Shown here piece by piece: positions 1-8,321 of a DNA stretch of 64,000 bases. The notes beneath the pieces are model-generated. The model searched no databases. It was not told where the DNA came from and was given only the letters and a program-made list of their open reading frames with translations. A program made the translations under genes and the position numbers. This stretch comes from an uncultured Eubacteriales bacterium (lineage in GTDB: Bacteria > Bacillota > Clostridia > Oscillospirales > Oscillospiraceae): positions 6,773 to 70,772 of the forward strand of contig CATXTO010000009.1 in assembly GCA_958402445.1 (NCBI GenBank), read 5' to 3'. The first letter of the stretch is position 1. The number at the start of each line of letters is the position of its first letter.

Positions 1-3000
1 CGTCGTCTGACCTGATTGTCACAGAAGCGCCATTGGTAACGCTGTTTTCCATCCGCTTTCCATTCGACACTTCACGAATGCTTCCGTTCGTTACCATAAC
101 GGGATAATAAACAGCAAAGTCATCGGCTACGTTACTAAATACGTCCTTCCCAAATACTGGAATGGAATCACCCCTGATAACAAAGCTTTTTAGCTTCTCA
201 CAGTGACCAAATGCATAATCCTTAATTTGTAATACAGAACTATTGGAAGCCAGCCCAGTATCCTCCAAATTTGTGCAGTAATAAAACGCATACTCCCCAA
301 TACCTAATACGGTGCTGTTGTGTTCAAGTCCTGTGCTTCGCAGGTTATCACAGTGCATAAATGCATACATTCCAATACCTAATACCGTGCTGTTACTTTC
401 AAGCCCTGTGCTTTGCAGACCGGTACAGGAATTAAAAGCATTCACTCCGATACTTTTGATGGTACTGTTCCCTTCAAATCCCGTGCTTTGCAAGCCGCTG
501 CAATACATGAATACGCCCGCTCCCAGGCTTCTGACTGTGCTGTTGCTTTCAAGCCCCGTGCTTTTCAAACTTGCCGCGCCTTGAAATGCATATTCTCCAA
601 TCGTGGTGATTGTACGATTGCTGCCAAGCCCTGTCTCTTGCAAGCTGCGGCAACCGGCAAATGAAGAAATTCCAATGCTTTTGACAGAGGTATTAGACCC
701 CAATCCGGTATCTGTTAAATTAGTGCAGCCGCTAAATGCATACTCTCCAATCTCAGTCACGCTGTCCTGCAGGATGAGGGAAAGCACTTGGTTTTTTTTG
801 ATGCCGGCGTTGTTCCGCCAATTTTTCGTGCCGGCATTGCTGGAAATAGTGAGCGCGCCGGAGTCCGGGGCGAAAGAATAGCCGTCGCCGGTGATGGGCC
901 GCACTTGCAGCCTCCAACCAATCAGCCCGATGCTGTCGCGCCAGGCTTCCGTGTAGCTTCCGCCGGCACCGAAAGGATAGAAGATGTCGCCGGTGCCGGC
1001 GATACCGTTAAATGCATTTGTATTGATGCTTTGCGGTGGAGCATCGCCCTCAAAGGTCAGCGAACGCAGGTTGCAGCATTCGTTAAACGCTCCTTGCCCA
1101 ATGGTTTGCAGACTGGCAGGCAGGTTCAGTGAGGTGAGTGCGGCGCACTTGTTAAACGTCCAATCTCCGATGGAATTTAAATTGGAACAGCCCGACAAGT
1201 CAAGGGACGCCAAGCTTTTACATCCAAAAAACGCGCTGTTGCTGATGGTGGTCAGGGCACTCTTGTCGGAAAATTCAAGGAAAGTCAGGCCGGTGCAGTC
1301 TGCGAACGCGGAACTTCCAATGATAGTCAAGTCAGGTGGAAATGCCATCTGCTTTAGATTGATGCAATCTTCAAAAGTTTGATACTTGATGGAGGTCACG
1401 CCGTCTGGTAGTGCCGTCAGGGCCAGGTTCTTGCATCCGGAAAACGCCATATATCCGATGGAAGTCACCTTGCTGGGTAATTCTGTCAATGCAAGGTCAG
1501 CGCAATATTGAAATGCGTAATTTTCAATAGTTTCCAAATCGCGGGGCAGATTCGTCAATGCAAGTTTTTTATTGTCATAAAAAGCATATTCCCCGATGGA
1601 AGTTACGCTGGATGGCAGCCTGATTTGCTCCAGATTGGTGCAGAATACAAATGTGCGGCTTTTAATATTGGTGATGCCGTCCGGCAGCGTCGCTGATTTT
1701 AAAGCCTTGCAGTCTTGAAATGCGGCAGACTTGATGTCCGTTACGGTGTCTTCCACCACAACAGAAATTACATCAGTCTCATAGTTTATAGCATTGTTCC
1801 AGCGGTAGTCAAACGTAGCATCGTTGGTGGAAATCGTCAGCTTGCCGGTGGATGGGTCGAAGGTGTAGCCGTCACCGGTGATGACAGGCTCGCTCTGTTC
1901 CTCCAGGGTCCATCCGGTCAGTTCCAATGTGTTGTTTTTCCAGTCCTCCGTATAAGCCGCGCTTTTCCCGCTGGGGAAATTGATTGTGCCACTGTTGGCA
2001 ACGTTACCAAAGGCACCCCCTTTGATGTTCGGCGGGGCGTCGGAGCGGAAGGTCAGCGCAGCCAGTCTGGTGCAGCCGTAAAACGCATAGCCCCCAACGG
2101 TTGTGAGGCTGGCGGGGAAGTCCACCGAGGTCAGGCCGGTGCAGGCTTGAAACGCATAAGCCTCAATGGTTGTGAGGCCGGTGGGCAGGTCCACCGAGGT
2201 CAGGCTGTAGCAGCCGGAAAACGCATATCTCCCAATGGTGGTAAGGTCGGTGGGCAGGTCCACCGAGGTCAGGCCGGTGCAGCGTAAAAACGCCCTGTAC
2301 CCAATGGTTGTGAGGCTGGCGGGCAAATTCACCGAGGTCAGGTCGCTGCAGCGTTCAAACGCTCTGTCCCCAATTTCCGTCACGCCGCTTTGAAGCTCCA
2401 CCGATTTGACGGCCTTATAGCGGGCCATGTCATCCGCGGCGATGTTGGTGTCCGTTCGCCAGTCCGTTGTGCCTGCGTTGCTGGTGACGGTGAGCTTGCC
2501 GGTGGATGGGTCAAAGGTGTAGCCGTCGCCGGTGATGACAGGCGCGTTCTGTTCTTCCAGGGTCCATCCGGTCAGTCCCAATGTGTTGTTTTTCCAGTCC
2601 TCCGTATAAGCCGCGCTTTTCCCACTGGGGAAATTGATTGTGCCGCTGCTGGCGATGTCAGAAAAGGCATACTCGCCGATGTTCGGCGGGGCGTCGGAGC
2701 GGAAGGTCAGCGAGGTCAGGCCGGTGCTGTATAAAAACGCAGAGTCCCCAATGGTTTCGAGGCTGGCGGGAAAGTCCACCGAGGTCAGGCTGTCGCATGC
2801 CGCAAACGCACGGTACCCAATCGTTGTGAGGCCGGTGGGCAGCTTCACCGAGGCCAGCGCGGTGCAGCCGTTAAACGCATACTCCCCAATGTTCGTAAGG
2901 CTGGCAGGCAGCGCCACCGATGTCAGGATGCTGCAGCCGTAAAACGCATAGTCCCCAATGGCGGTCACGCTGTCGGGCACGGTAAAGGAGTCGCCGGTTT

Positions 3001-4918
3001 TCCCCGCGGGGTATTGGAGCAGCGTGGTTTTATCCTTGTTGTAGAGCACGCCATCCTCGCTTGCGAAGTGTTTGCTTCCCTCGGCTACGTTAATTTCGGA
3101 AAGAGCATAACTTCCCAGGAAGGCGCCGCCTGCGATGGAGATGGAAGTGAGGCTTTTGGGAAGGGCAATCGAGGTCAGAGCGGGACACTCGCCAAACGCA
3201 TACCCTCCAATCACCGTGATCCCTTCGGGCAGCGTGATCGCGGTCAGCGAGGAAGCAGCAAACGCCATGTCCCCAATTTCCGTCACGCCGTCTTGAAGCT
3301 CCACCGATTTGACGGCCTGATAGCGGGCCATGTCATCCTCGGCGATGTTGGTGTCCTCCCGCCAGTTCGTTGTGCCCGCGTTGCTGGTGACGGTGAGCTT
3401 GCCGGTATCCGGCTCGAAGGTGTAGCCATCGCCATTGATGAGGCCGGGTTCGGCTAGTTCCACCAGCGTCCAGCCGGTCAGCTTTAATGTATCGTTTTTC
3501 CAGTCCTCCGTATAGGCCGCGCTTTTCCCGCTGGGGAAATTGATCGTGCCGCTGCTGGCGATGTCAGAAAAGGCATCCTCTCCGATGTTCGGCGGGGCGT
3601 CGGAGCGGAAGGTCAGTTCGGCGAGATTGCTACAGTCGGAAAACGCATATTGCCGAACGGCTTGCAAACCGGAAGGCAAGTGCACCGAGGTCAGGCTGGT
3701 GCAGCCGTAGAATGCGCCCCACTTAATGTCGATCACACTCTGGGGGATGATGATGGTTGGTTCGGTTTTTCCCGCGGGGTATTGGAGCAGCGTGGTTTTA
3801 TCCTTGTTGTAGAGCACGCCGTCCCCGCTTGTAAAACCTGCATTTTCAGTGGCCACGTTAATCGCAGTCAGGCTGGTACACTCAGCAAACGGCCAATCCC
3901 CAATAGTTTGCAAACCGGAGGGCAGGTCTACCGAGGTCAGGCCGGTGCAGTGGCGAAACGCAGCAGTCCCAATGGTCTGTAAGCCGGTGGGGAAGTTCAC
4001 GGTGGTCAGGGCGGCGCAGTTGTGAAACGCACTGGTCCCAATGGTTGTGAGGCCGTCAGGAAAGTTCACCGAGGGCAGGTTGGTACAGTGCTGAAACGCC
4101 CAATTCCCAATTTCCGTCACACCACCTTGAAGCTCCACCGATTTGACGGCCTTATAGCGGGCCAGACTCTCCGCGGCGATGTTGGTGTCCGTCCGCCAGC
4201 CCGTTGTGCCCGCGTTGCTGGTGACGGTGAGCTTGCCGGCGCCCGGCTCGAAGGTGTAGCCATCGCCGGTGATAAGGTCGCTATTCGCCGGGGCGGGAGC
4301 GCCCAGCGCCATCGCGGGCACGCAGTCGCCCTCGTGGCCGTCCGGCAGGGTGCAACCCTCGGCCTTTGCGCAGGCGGTAAAGCCGCAGCCTTCCGGCAGC
4401 GCGCCCTCGGCCCCGCAGACCGGGCAGTCCGCGTTCATGGCGTCCCCGGTACAGGGGACGTCACAGGTGCAGGCGGGCGCGGGGCCGCTGTCCGCCGGTG
4501 CGCACAGCTCGCAGGCATGGGCGCAGGGCTGGCCCTCCACCGCTTCTATGTAGCCGCAGGCTTCATCGTGTTCGCCCTGCTCATGCTTGCAGGGGGTTCC
4601 CGGTACAGCCGGGGCATAGGCGCAGCCCTCGGCGTGGACAGTCTGGCCGTCCTCGCCCAACTCGGTGAAGCCCAGATCGCAGGCCGCCTCCAGCGTGCCC
4701 GCGGTGTAGCCGCAGTTCTCGTCGTGCTGGCCTGCCTCCATGTGCTGGCAGGGCGCGCCCTCCACAGCCTCCGCATAGCCGCATTCCGCCGTGTGGGCTG
4801 GGTGGTTGGGGCAGGGGGTCTCTGCCGCGTAGATCATGCCGGACATCGGAAGGATGCCAAGCAGCATACACAGGCACAGCCCCAGGGATAACAGTCTGCT
4901 CTTTCGTTTCGTTCTCAT
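1..4918 (-). CDS. BspA-like leucine-rich-repeat surface protein (3' end outside window)
   Basis: The frame is open from the ATG at 4918 to the window edge, so at least 1639 residues are present and the C-terminus is missing. Residues 1 to about 31 form a signal peptide (basic MRTKRKSR, hydrophobic core, cut likely after IYA). A Cys/His-rich region of about 190 residues follows, with recurring CGY and PCxH motifs. The rest is about 35 LRR_5 (BspA/TpLRR) units of about 23 residues with the pattern TIGxxAFxxCxxLTSVxLPxGL. They fall into at least five larger modules, each opened by a GDGYTFEP-type segment (near 4265, 3435, 2530, 1875 and 890). Such proteins are secreted or wall-bound and often bind host or bacterial surfaces, but the ligand cannot be read here. 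The start overlaps the upstream stop as ATGA, so translation is probably coupled. Family is sure, function is not. Confidence 0.9.
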   Translation of the reverse strand, partial: MRTKRKSRLLSLGLCLCMLLGILPMSGMIYAAETPCPNHPAHTAECGYAEAVEGAPCQHMEAGQHDENCGYTAGTLEAACDLGFTELGEDGQTVHAEGCAYAPAVPGTPCKHEQGEHDEACGYIEAVEGQPCAHACELCAPADSGPAPACTCDVPCTGDAMNADCPVCGAEGALPEGCGFTACAKAEGCTLPDGHEGDCVPAMALGAPAPANSDLITGDGYTFEPGAGKLTVTSNAGTTGWRTDTNIAAESLARYKAVKSVELQGGVTEIGNWAFQHCTNLPSVNFPDGLTTIGTSAFHNCAALTTVNFPTGLQTIGTAAFRHCTGLTSVDLPSGLQTIGDWPFAECTSLTAINVATENAGFTSGDGVLYNKDKTTLLQYPAGKTEPTIIIPQSVIDIKWGAFYGCTSLTSVHLPSGLQAVRQYAFSDCSNLAELTFRSDAPPNIGEDAFSDIASSGTINFPSGKSAAYTEDWKNDTLKLTGWTLVELAEPGLINGDGYTFEPDTGKLTVTSNAGTTNWREDTNIAEDDMARYQAVKSVELQDGVTEIGDMAFAASSLTAITLPEGITVIGGYAFGECPALTSIALPKSLTSISIAGGAFLGSYALSEINVAEGSKHFASEDGVLYNKDKTTLLQYPAGKTGDSFTVPDSVTAIGDYAFYGCSILTSVALPASLTNIGEYAFNGCTALASVKLPTGLTTIGYRAFAACDSLTSVDFPASLETIGDSAFLYSTGLTSLTFRSDAPPNIGEYAFSDIASSGTINFPSGKSAAYTEDWKNNTLGLTGWTLEEQNAPVITGDGYTFDPSTGKLTVTSNAGTTDWRTDTNIAADDMARYKAVKSVELQSGVTEIGDRAFERCSDLTSVNLPASLTTIGYRAFLRCTGLTSVDLPTDLTTIGRYAFSGCYSLTSVDLPTGLTTIEAYAFQACTGLTSVDFPASLTTVGGYAFYGCTRLAALTFRSDAPPNIKGGAFGNVANSGTINFPSGKSAAYTEDWKNNTLELTGWTLEEQSEPVITGDGYTFDPSTGKLTISTNDATFDYRWNNAINYETDVISVVVEDTVTDIKSAAFQDCKALKSATLPDGITNIKSRTFVFCTNLEQIRLPSSVTSIGEYAFYDNKKLALTNLPRDLETIENYAFQYCADLALTELPSKVTSIGYMAFSGCKNLALTALPDGVTSIKYQTFEDCINLKQMAFPPDLTIIGSSAFADCTGLTFLEFSDKSALTTISNSAFFGCKSLASLDLSGCSNLNSIGDWTFNKCAALTSLNLPASLQTIGQGAFNECCNLRSLTFEGDAPPQSINTNAFNGIAGTGDIFYPFGAGGSYTEAWRDSIGLIGWRLQVRPITGDGYSFAPDSGALTISSNAGTKNWRNNAGIKKNQVLSLILQDSVTEIGEYAFSGCTNLTDTGLGSNTSVKSIGISSFAGCRSLQETGLGSNRTITTIGEYAFQGAASLKSTGLESNSTVRSLGAGVFMYCSGLQSTGFEGNSTIKSIGVNAFNSCTGLQSTGLESNSTVLGIGMYAFMHCDNLRSTGLEHNSTVLGIGEYAFYYCTNLEDTGLASNSSVLQIKDYAFGHCEKLKSFVIRGDSIPVFGKDVFSNVADDFAVYYPVMVTNGSIREVSNGKRMENSVTNGASVTIRSDD

Positions 4919-5175
4919 GGGTTTACCTCCTTTTCTTCTCTGCGGGCTTCATTCAGCACTTCCTCCACGGCCCCCTTCAGCTCCCGCTGACCCCGCAGGG
5001 CCATCTCTAAAAACTGCCTGCGTTCTTCCTCGGTCCGCACTTCCTCCAACCGCTGGAGCGCCAGCCCCAGGACCGTCACCGGCGTTTTCAGCCGGTCGGA
5101 TGCGGTACGCAGAAACGCATCGCGCATGGCGTTCAAGTCATCATCCTTTCCGTGCTGCCTGGTATTTTGCCGCAT
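4915..5175 (-). CDS. Stand-alone histidine-kinase DHp-like protein lacking the phospho-histidine
   Basis: The product is 86 residues. From residue 14 it aligns without gaps to the DHp helix pair of the sensor kinase encoded at 5491-7398; about half of some 65 residues are identical, including LKTP and GLALQRLE. The kinase reads SHDLKTP, whereas this protein reads SDRLKTP (residues 26-32), so the phospho-accepting His is absent. It has no ATPase domain, membrane segment or signal peptide. The start at 5175 is preferred because AAAGGAGGGGG lies about 9 nt upstream; an ATG two codons earlier is too close to it. The stop overlaps the LRR gene start (ATGA). By inference it could pair with the kinase dimer and damp it, or be a relic kept for translational coupling. 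The ORF and the homology are clear; the role is a guess. Confidence 0.7.
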   Translation of the reverse strand: MRQNTRQHGKDDDLNAMRDAFLRTASDRLKTPVTVLGLALQRLEEVRTEEERRQFLEMALRGQRELKGAVEEVLNEARREEKEVNP

Positions 5176-5216
5176 GTACATACCCCCTCCTTTTGGTGTG
5201 GGCAGATCAGGCGCAT

Positions 5217-5265
5217 TGTCGTGCATCCCTATGGGATGCACGACAGAAGGGGGTACCCCCTTCTG
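5217..5265. repeat. Two abutting perfect palindromes in the leader of the DHp/LRR operon
   Basis: A 13-bp perfect stem with a 3-nt loop (5217-5245, arm TGTCGTGCATCCC) directly joins a 22-bp perfect palindrome (5244-5265, core AGAAGGGGGTACCCCCTTCT). Neither is followed by a T-tract on the minus strand. They sit about 45 nt before the DHp-like start codon, so they are probably RNA structures of the 5' leader or protein-binding sites. Another perfect 11-bp stem lies at 5325-5356. Confidence 0.7.
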
Positions 5266-5354
5266 TAAGCAACCTTGTCCGCCGGTTCCTTCCGGCTTTT
5301 TCGCCGGACGGTGCTTGCCCCGGCTTCAATTCTGATGATTTTTTGTCAGAATTG

Positions 5355-5387
5355 AAAAACCGCGCTCCCCCTAACGGGGGAACGCGG
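5355..5387 (-). terminator. Intrinsic terminator inside the leader (putative attenuator)
   Basis: On the minus strand a 12-bp stem (CCGCGTTCCCCC pairing with GGGGGAGCGCGG, one G-U pair, 4-nt loop) is followed at once by five T. It lies downstream of the promoter at 5454-5482 and upstream of the DHp-like and LRR genes. The last codons and the stop of the short leader ORF lie in its 5' arm and loop, so a translating ribosome would block its folding. Confidence 0.65.
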
Positions 5388-5430
5388 TTTGAAAGCCGAT
5401 ATGAAGTTGTCCGGTTCTTCGTTTTTTCAT
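5371..5430 (-). CDS. Putative 19-residue leader peptide
   Basis: A short ORF, MKKRRTGQLHIGFQTAFPR, begins 8 nt after a good Shine-Dalgarno (GGAG at 5442-5439) and about 17 nt after the predicted transcription start. Its TAG stop falls in the loop of the terminator hairpin at 5355-5387. There is no run of one amino acid, so classical amino-acid-starvation attenuation is not suggested; general translation sensing is possible. No homologue is recognised. The geometry is what supports it. Confidence 0.45.
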   Translation of the reverse strand: MKKRRTGQLHIGFQTAFPR

Positions 5431-5453
5431 ACAGACCACTCCTATATGGGTAC

Positions 5454-5482
5454 AGTATACCAAAAGCAAAGCCGAAATACAA
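5454..5482 (-). promoter_or_regulatory. Promoter for the leader/DHp/LRR operon
   Basis: TTGTAT (5482-5477), a 17-bp spacer and TATACT (5459-5454) form a sigma-A type promoter just after the stop of the sensor kinase gene. The predicted start near 5447 gives a leader of about 270 nt before the DHp-like gene. The LRR gene can therefore be expressed apart from the kinase operon. Confidence 0.6.
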
Positions 5483-5490
5483 GGGGTTTT

Positions 5491-7398
5491 CTAAAACTTT
5501 TCCGGCTTCGCGGGAAAAGTGAGCGTAAAGGCCGCGCCGCCCTCCGGCGCGCTGCCCGCCTCCACAGAGCCGCCCATGCCCTCCATGGCGGTCTTGACGA
5601 TGTACAGCCCCATGCCGGTGCCGCCCTTGTCCCCGGCTATGTACCCGCGCGCAAAGATATGGGGCAGGTGTTCGGGCGGGACGCCGGGGCCGGTATCGGA
5701 CACCGTGAGGGCGATGCGCGCCCCGGCCCGCCGCGCCTTCACGCGGATGCTCCCACCCCTGGGAGTGTAGCGCAGGGCATTGTACACAAGGTTGTCCAGC
5801 ACGCTCCACAACAGGTTTTGGTCACAGCGGATTTCCCCCCTGGTGTCGGCGCCCACGTCCAGCTCCACCCCGGCAAGCTCCAGGGCGTCCTCGTATTTGT
5901 CCTGTATCTGGGCGCAAAGGCCCTCCACCGGCAGGGGCTCAATTTTGTACTGCTGGCTACCCGCGTCCAGCCGCGCCACGGATAGGAGGTTGCCCACCTG
6001 CCGCGCCATGTCCCCCTGGCTGCGCCGGGCGGCAGAGAGGAAGCGGGCGCGCTCCTGCTCGCCGCGCACGTCCTCCAGCCGCTGCAGGGCCAGGCCCATC
6101 GCCGCCACCGGGGTTTTCAGATCGTGGGACGCCTGGTTGATAAACTCGTTTTTCATGCGGTTCAGTTCGGTCATTTCGCCCAGCTCCCGTTCGGTGCGGG
6201 CATAGCGCACCGCCAGGGCGACCATGTTGGCGAAGATGAACACCAGCATGGCGGGCTGGTCGAGGCCGGAAATCCCGGTCTGCACCGCCCGGCTGTGCAG
6301 GTACGACTCCGCGATGATCGCCCCAAGGAACGCGCAGCCCCCCGCCAAAATTAGCAGGCTTTCCGGCTCCCGGCTGCGGCGCATCCGCATCAGCAGCCGC
6401 GCGATAATGTAGAGGCCGTAGGGCACGCTCACCGCCTGATAGACCGGCAGCCCCCAGGAAAAGATGAAGGGCGGCGTTGCCAGCACCACCAGCAGGTATA
6501 CGGCGGAGAAGCCCATGTAGGCGGCCAGCCCCTTTTTGTGAAGCAGGCCGGGGAACATGCCGGCGATGTAGAGGATGAAGGCGGCGATCATCACGACTAG
6601 TGCCAGGTATTCGATTTTCATGGCCGCGTACCAGTTAAGGTCCGGCAGCAGCCGGGTCAGAAACTTCTGGCCCACCAGCAGGCTATGTACCGCGATGGCG
6701 AGGCAGCTGACGCCAAAAGCCAGAAAGTAGGGCTTGCGCTGGAAAAAGAGGTAGAGGCCCAGGTAGAACACAAAGATGGTGAGCGTACAGCCCGCGATCA
6801 TGCAGGCGCGAAACAGCAGATTTTGCTCCATGTGGATGATGTTTTGGTATTCGGAAATGTACAGCGGGTACGCCTCGCCGCCGCCCCGGTACACGAAGTT
6901 GGAATACTGGAGCACGATTTCCGTTTCCCCGCTCTGCGGGGTGAACACGCAAAGGACGGTGCGGGCCGCCGGGTCGGTGGTGGCCGCGTCCTCCCCCGGC
7001 CAGCCCACGGCCTCCTGCTCTACCCCGTCAATCCAAAGCCGCTGGGCAAAGTTGACCGCCATCGCGCGCAGGGCGTAAGTCCTGCCCGCGGGCAGGCGGA
7101 GCGTCACCCGGTAGGTGCCCGTCTGCACCTGGGACTTGTCGGCGTCGGTAAAGGCGCGGGGCGCGGGCGCGCCCTCGAACTCGCCGGGGGCAAGGTGCTG
7201 GCCGGGGTAGTAGGCAAACCCGCCCGGCTGCACCGCGGCGATCTGCGCGTGCAGGTCGAGGCCGGATATATCCGCCGCGCCGCCTGATGTGGGGACGGAA
7301 ACCGCACCGATGCCGGTAAACTGCATCAGCAGCGCCGCCACCAAGATCACGGCGGCGAAGAAGGCGCCCATGCCAAGGGCGGCGTTCTTTCGTCTCAT
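5491..7398 (-). CDS. Membrane sensor histidine kinase with 7TMR-DISM-like sensor region
   Basis: The protein has 635 residues. Residues 7-27 form TM1. Residues about 30-185 are extracytoplasmic with a beta-rich, carbohydrate-binding-like part (GTYRVTLRLPAG, LWIDGV). About 195-400 hold seven hydrophobic segments, as in 7TMR-DISM receptors. The DHp helix has SHDLKTP with phospho-His 425. The ATPase domain has the N box (N540), SDTGPG near 567-572 and GGTGMGL at 592-598, so the kinase looks complete. The start overlaps the regulator stop as ATGA. By context it signals to the response regulator encoded upstream, and the DHp-only protein and LRR gene next door are likely partners or targets. The ligand is unknown; 7TMR-DISM proteins commonly sense small carboxylates or carbohydrates. 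Confidence 0.92.
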   Translation of the reverse strand: MRRKNAALGMGAFFAAVILVAALLMQFTGIGAVSVPTSGGAADISGLDLHAQIAAVQPGGFAYYPGQHLAPGEFEGAPAPRAFTDADKSQVQTGTYRVTLRLPAGRTYALRAMAVNFAQRLWIDGVEQEAVGWPGEDAATTDPAARTVLCVFTPQSGETEIVLQYSNFVYRGGGEAYPLYISEYQNIIHMEQNLLFRACMIAGCTLTIFVFYLGLYLFFQRKPYFLAFGVSCLAIAVHSLLVGQKFLTRLLPDLNWYAAMKIEYLALVVMIAAFILYIAGMFPGLLHKKGLAAYMGFSAVYLLVVLATPPFIFSWGLPVYQAVSVPYGLYIIARLLMRMRRSREPESLLILAGGCAFLGAIIAESYLHSRAVQTGISGLDQPAMLVFIFANMVALAVRYARTERELGEMTELNRMKNEFINQASHDLKTPVAAMGLALQRLEDVRGEQERARFLSAARRSQGDMARQVGNLLSVARLDAGSQQYKIEPLPVEGLCAQIQDKYEDALELAGVELDVGADTRGEIRCDQNLLWSVLDNLVYNALRYTPRGGSIRVKARRAGARIALTVSDTGPGVPPEHLPHIFARGYIAGDKGGTGMGLYIVKTAMEGMGGSVEAGSAPEGGAAFTLTFPAKPEKF

Positions 7399-8066
7399 AG
7401 CGCGCCTCCTTTTACCAGCCGATAGCCTGTGCCGTAGACGCTGGCGATTTCCCCGATGCGCTCTTTGGCAAAATCGGTTTTGCGCCGCAGGTTGCGTACC
7501 AGGCTTTGCAGCTGGTTTTCATCCGCCGCCTCCCCCGGCCAGAGGGCCGCGCAGAGCGTCTCCTTGAACAGCGTCTTGTCCGGCTGCTCCAGCAGCAGCG
7601 ACAGCAGGGCCATTTCCTTTTTTGAGAGGATGGCGCTGCGTTCCCGGAGTCGCACGATGCGCTTTTCCCGGTCAATGGCGAAGTCCGCCGCGGGCGGAGC
7701 CTTCTGCTCCCCGCGCCGGACACAGGCCGTCACCTGGGCGTGCAGCTCTCTAAGGTCGTAGGGCTTCACCATGTAGGCGTCTCCGCCCAGCATCAGGCCC
7801 TTGATCTTGTGGTCCGGGTGGTCGAGGCAGGATAAAAACACCACCGGCGTGTCGCCCTTCTCCCGCACCGCCCGGCACACCCCGTACCCGTCCATGCCGG
7901 GCATCATTACGTCCAGCACAATGCAGTCAAAGGCCCGCTTTTCCAGCAGTGCCAAAGCCGCCTCGCCGCTCTCGCAGGCCGCCGTTTCAAAGCCCTGCTC
8001 GGCAAAGTAGGAGCGGTTGGCCTCCAGGATATCCAGATGGTCATCGATAAAGAGGATGCTACTCAT
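7395..8066 (-). CDS. OmpR/PhoB-family response regulator
   Basis: The 223-residue product has a receiver domain (acidic pair D8-D9, phospho-acceptor D52 in LDVMMPGMDG, Lys101 in VKPYD) and a C-terminal winged helix (ALWPGEA to YGTGYRLV) that binds DNA. The start at 8066 gives the conserved SSILFIDDH beginning and overlaps the HTH gene by 8 nt; an upstream in-frame start would add five unlike residues. It is the middle gene of the HTH-regulator-kinase operon. Targets are unknown; the LRR operon promoter at 5454-5482 is a natural candidate. Confidence 0.93.
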   Translation of the reverse strand: MSSILFIDDHLDILEANRSYFAEQGFETAACESGEAALALLEKRAFDCIVLDVMMPGMDGYGVCRAVREKGDTPVVFLSCLDHPDHKIKGLMLGGDAYMVKPYDLRELHAQVTACVRRGEQKAPPAADFAIDREKRIVRLRERSAILSKKEMALLSLLLEQPDKTLFKETLCAALWPGEAADENQLQSLVRNLRRKTDFAKERIGEIASVYGTGYRLVKGGAL

Positions 8067-8265
8067 GGCGCACCTCCACAATCTCCCCGATGTCGCAATG
8101 CAGCGCCGCGCAGATGTTCACCAGCGTTTGCAGGGATACCATTTCATTCTTGCCCAGCTTCGTAATGACGCTGGGACTTACCCCCGCCACAGGCGTCAGG
8201 TCGGTGCGCTTCATATCCTTATCTATGAGCAGCTTCCAGAGCTTCTTGTAACTCACCGCCGCCAT
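8059..8265 (-). CDS. Small Cro/CI-type HTH regulator (HTH_26-like)
   Basis: The product has 68 residues and is essentially one helix-turn-helix domain (YKKLWKLLIDKDMKRTDL, then VSPSVITKLGKNE). Small proteins of this type are common in Firmicutes and usually bind operator DNA without a separate effector domain. The start is set by GGAGGGA about 7 nt upstream of ATG at 8265. It is the first gene of the two-component operon and overlaps the regulator gene by 8 nt, so it probably tunes that operon. Whether it represses or activates cannot be told. Confidence 0.85.
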   Translation of the reverse strand: MAAVSYKKLWKLLIDKDMKRTDLTPVAGVSPSVITKLGKNEMVSLQTLVNICAALHCDIGEIVEVRHE

Positions 8266-8292
8266 TTCAATCCCTCCCTCCGTGTTTGCTTT

Positions 8293-8321
8293 AGTATAAC
8301 ATGTTTTCACGAAAAAAGAAA
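8293..8321 (-). promoter_or_regulatory. Possible promoter of the HTH/two-component operon
   Basis: TATACT (8298-8293) is a good -10 box with a poor -35 (TTTCTT, 8321-8316) at 17 bp, about 20 nt ahead of the Shine-Dalgarno of the HTH gene. The weak -35 suggests that an activator is needed. Confidence 0.35.

Noticed and set aside
312..4553. Many plus-strand open frames across the LRR gene
   Set aside because: They are antisense shadows of the repeat; the minus frame is continuously open with signal peptide and LRR pattern.
5217..5245. Invertible promoter for phase variation of the LRR operon
   Set aside because: The inverted repeat encloses only 3 bp, so there is no invertible segment.
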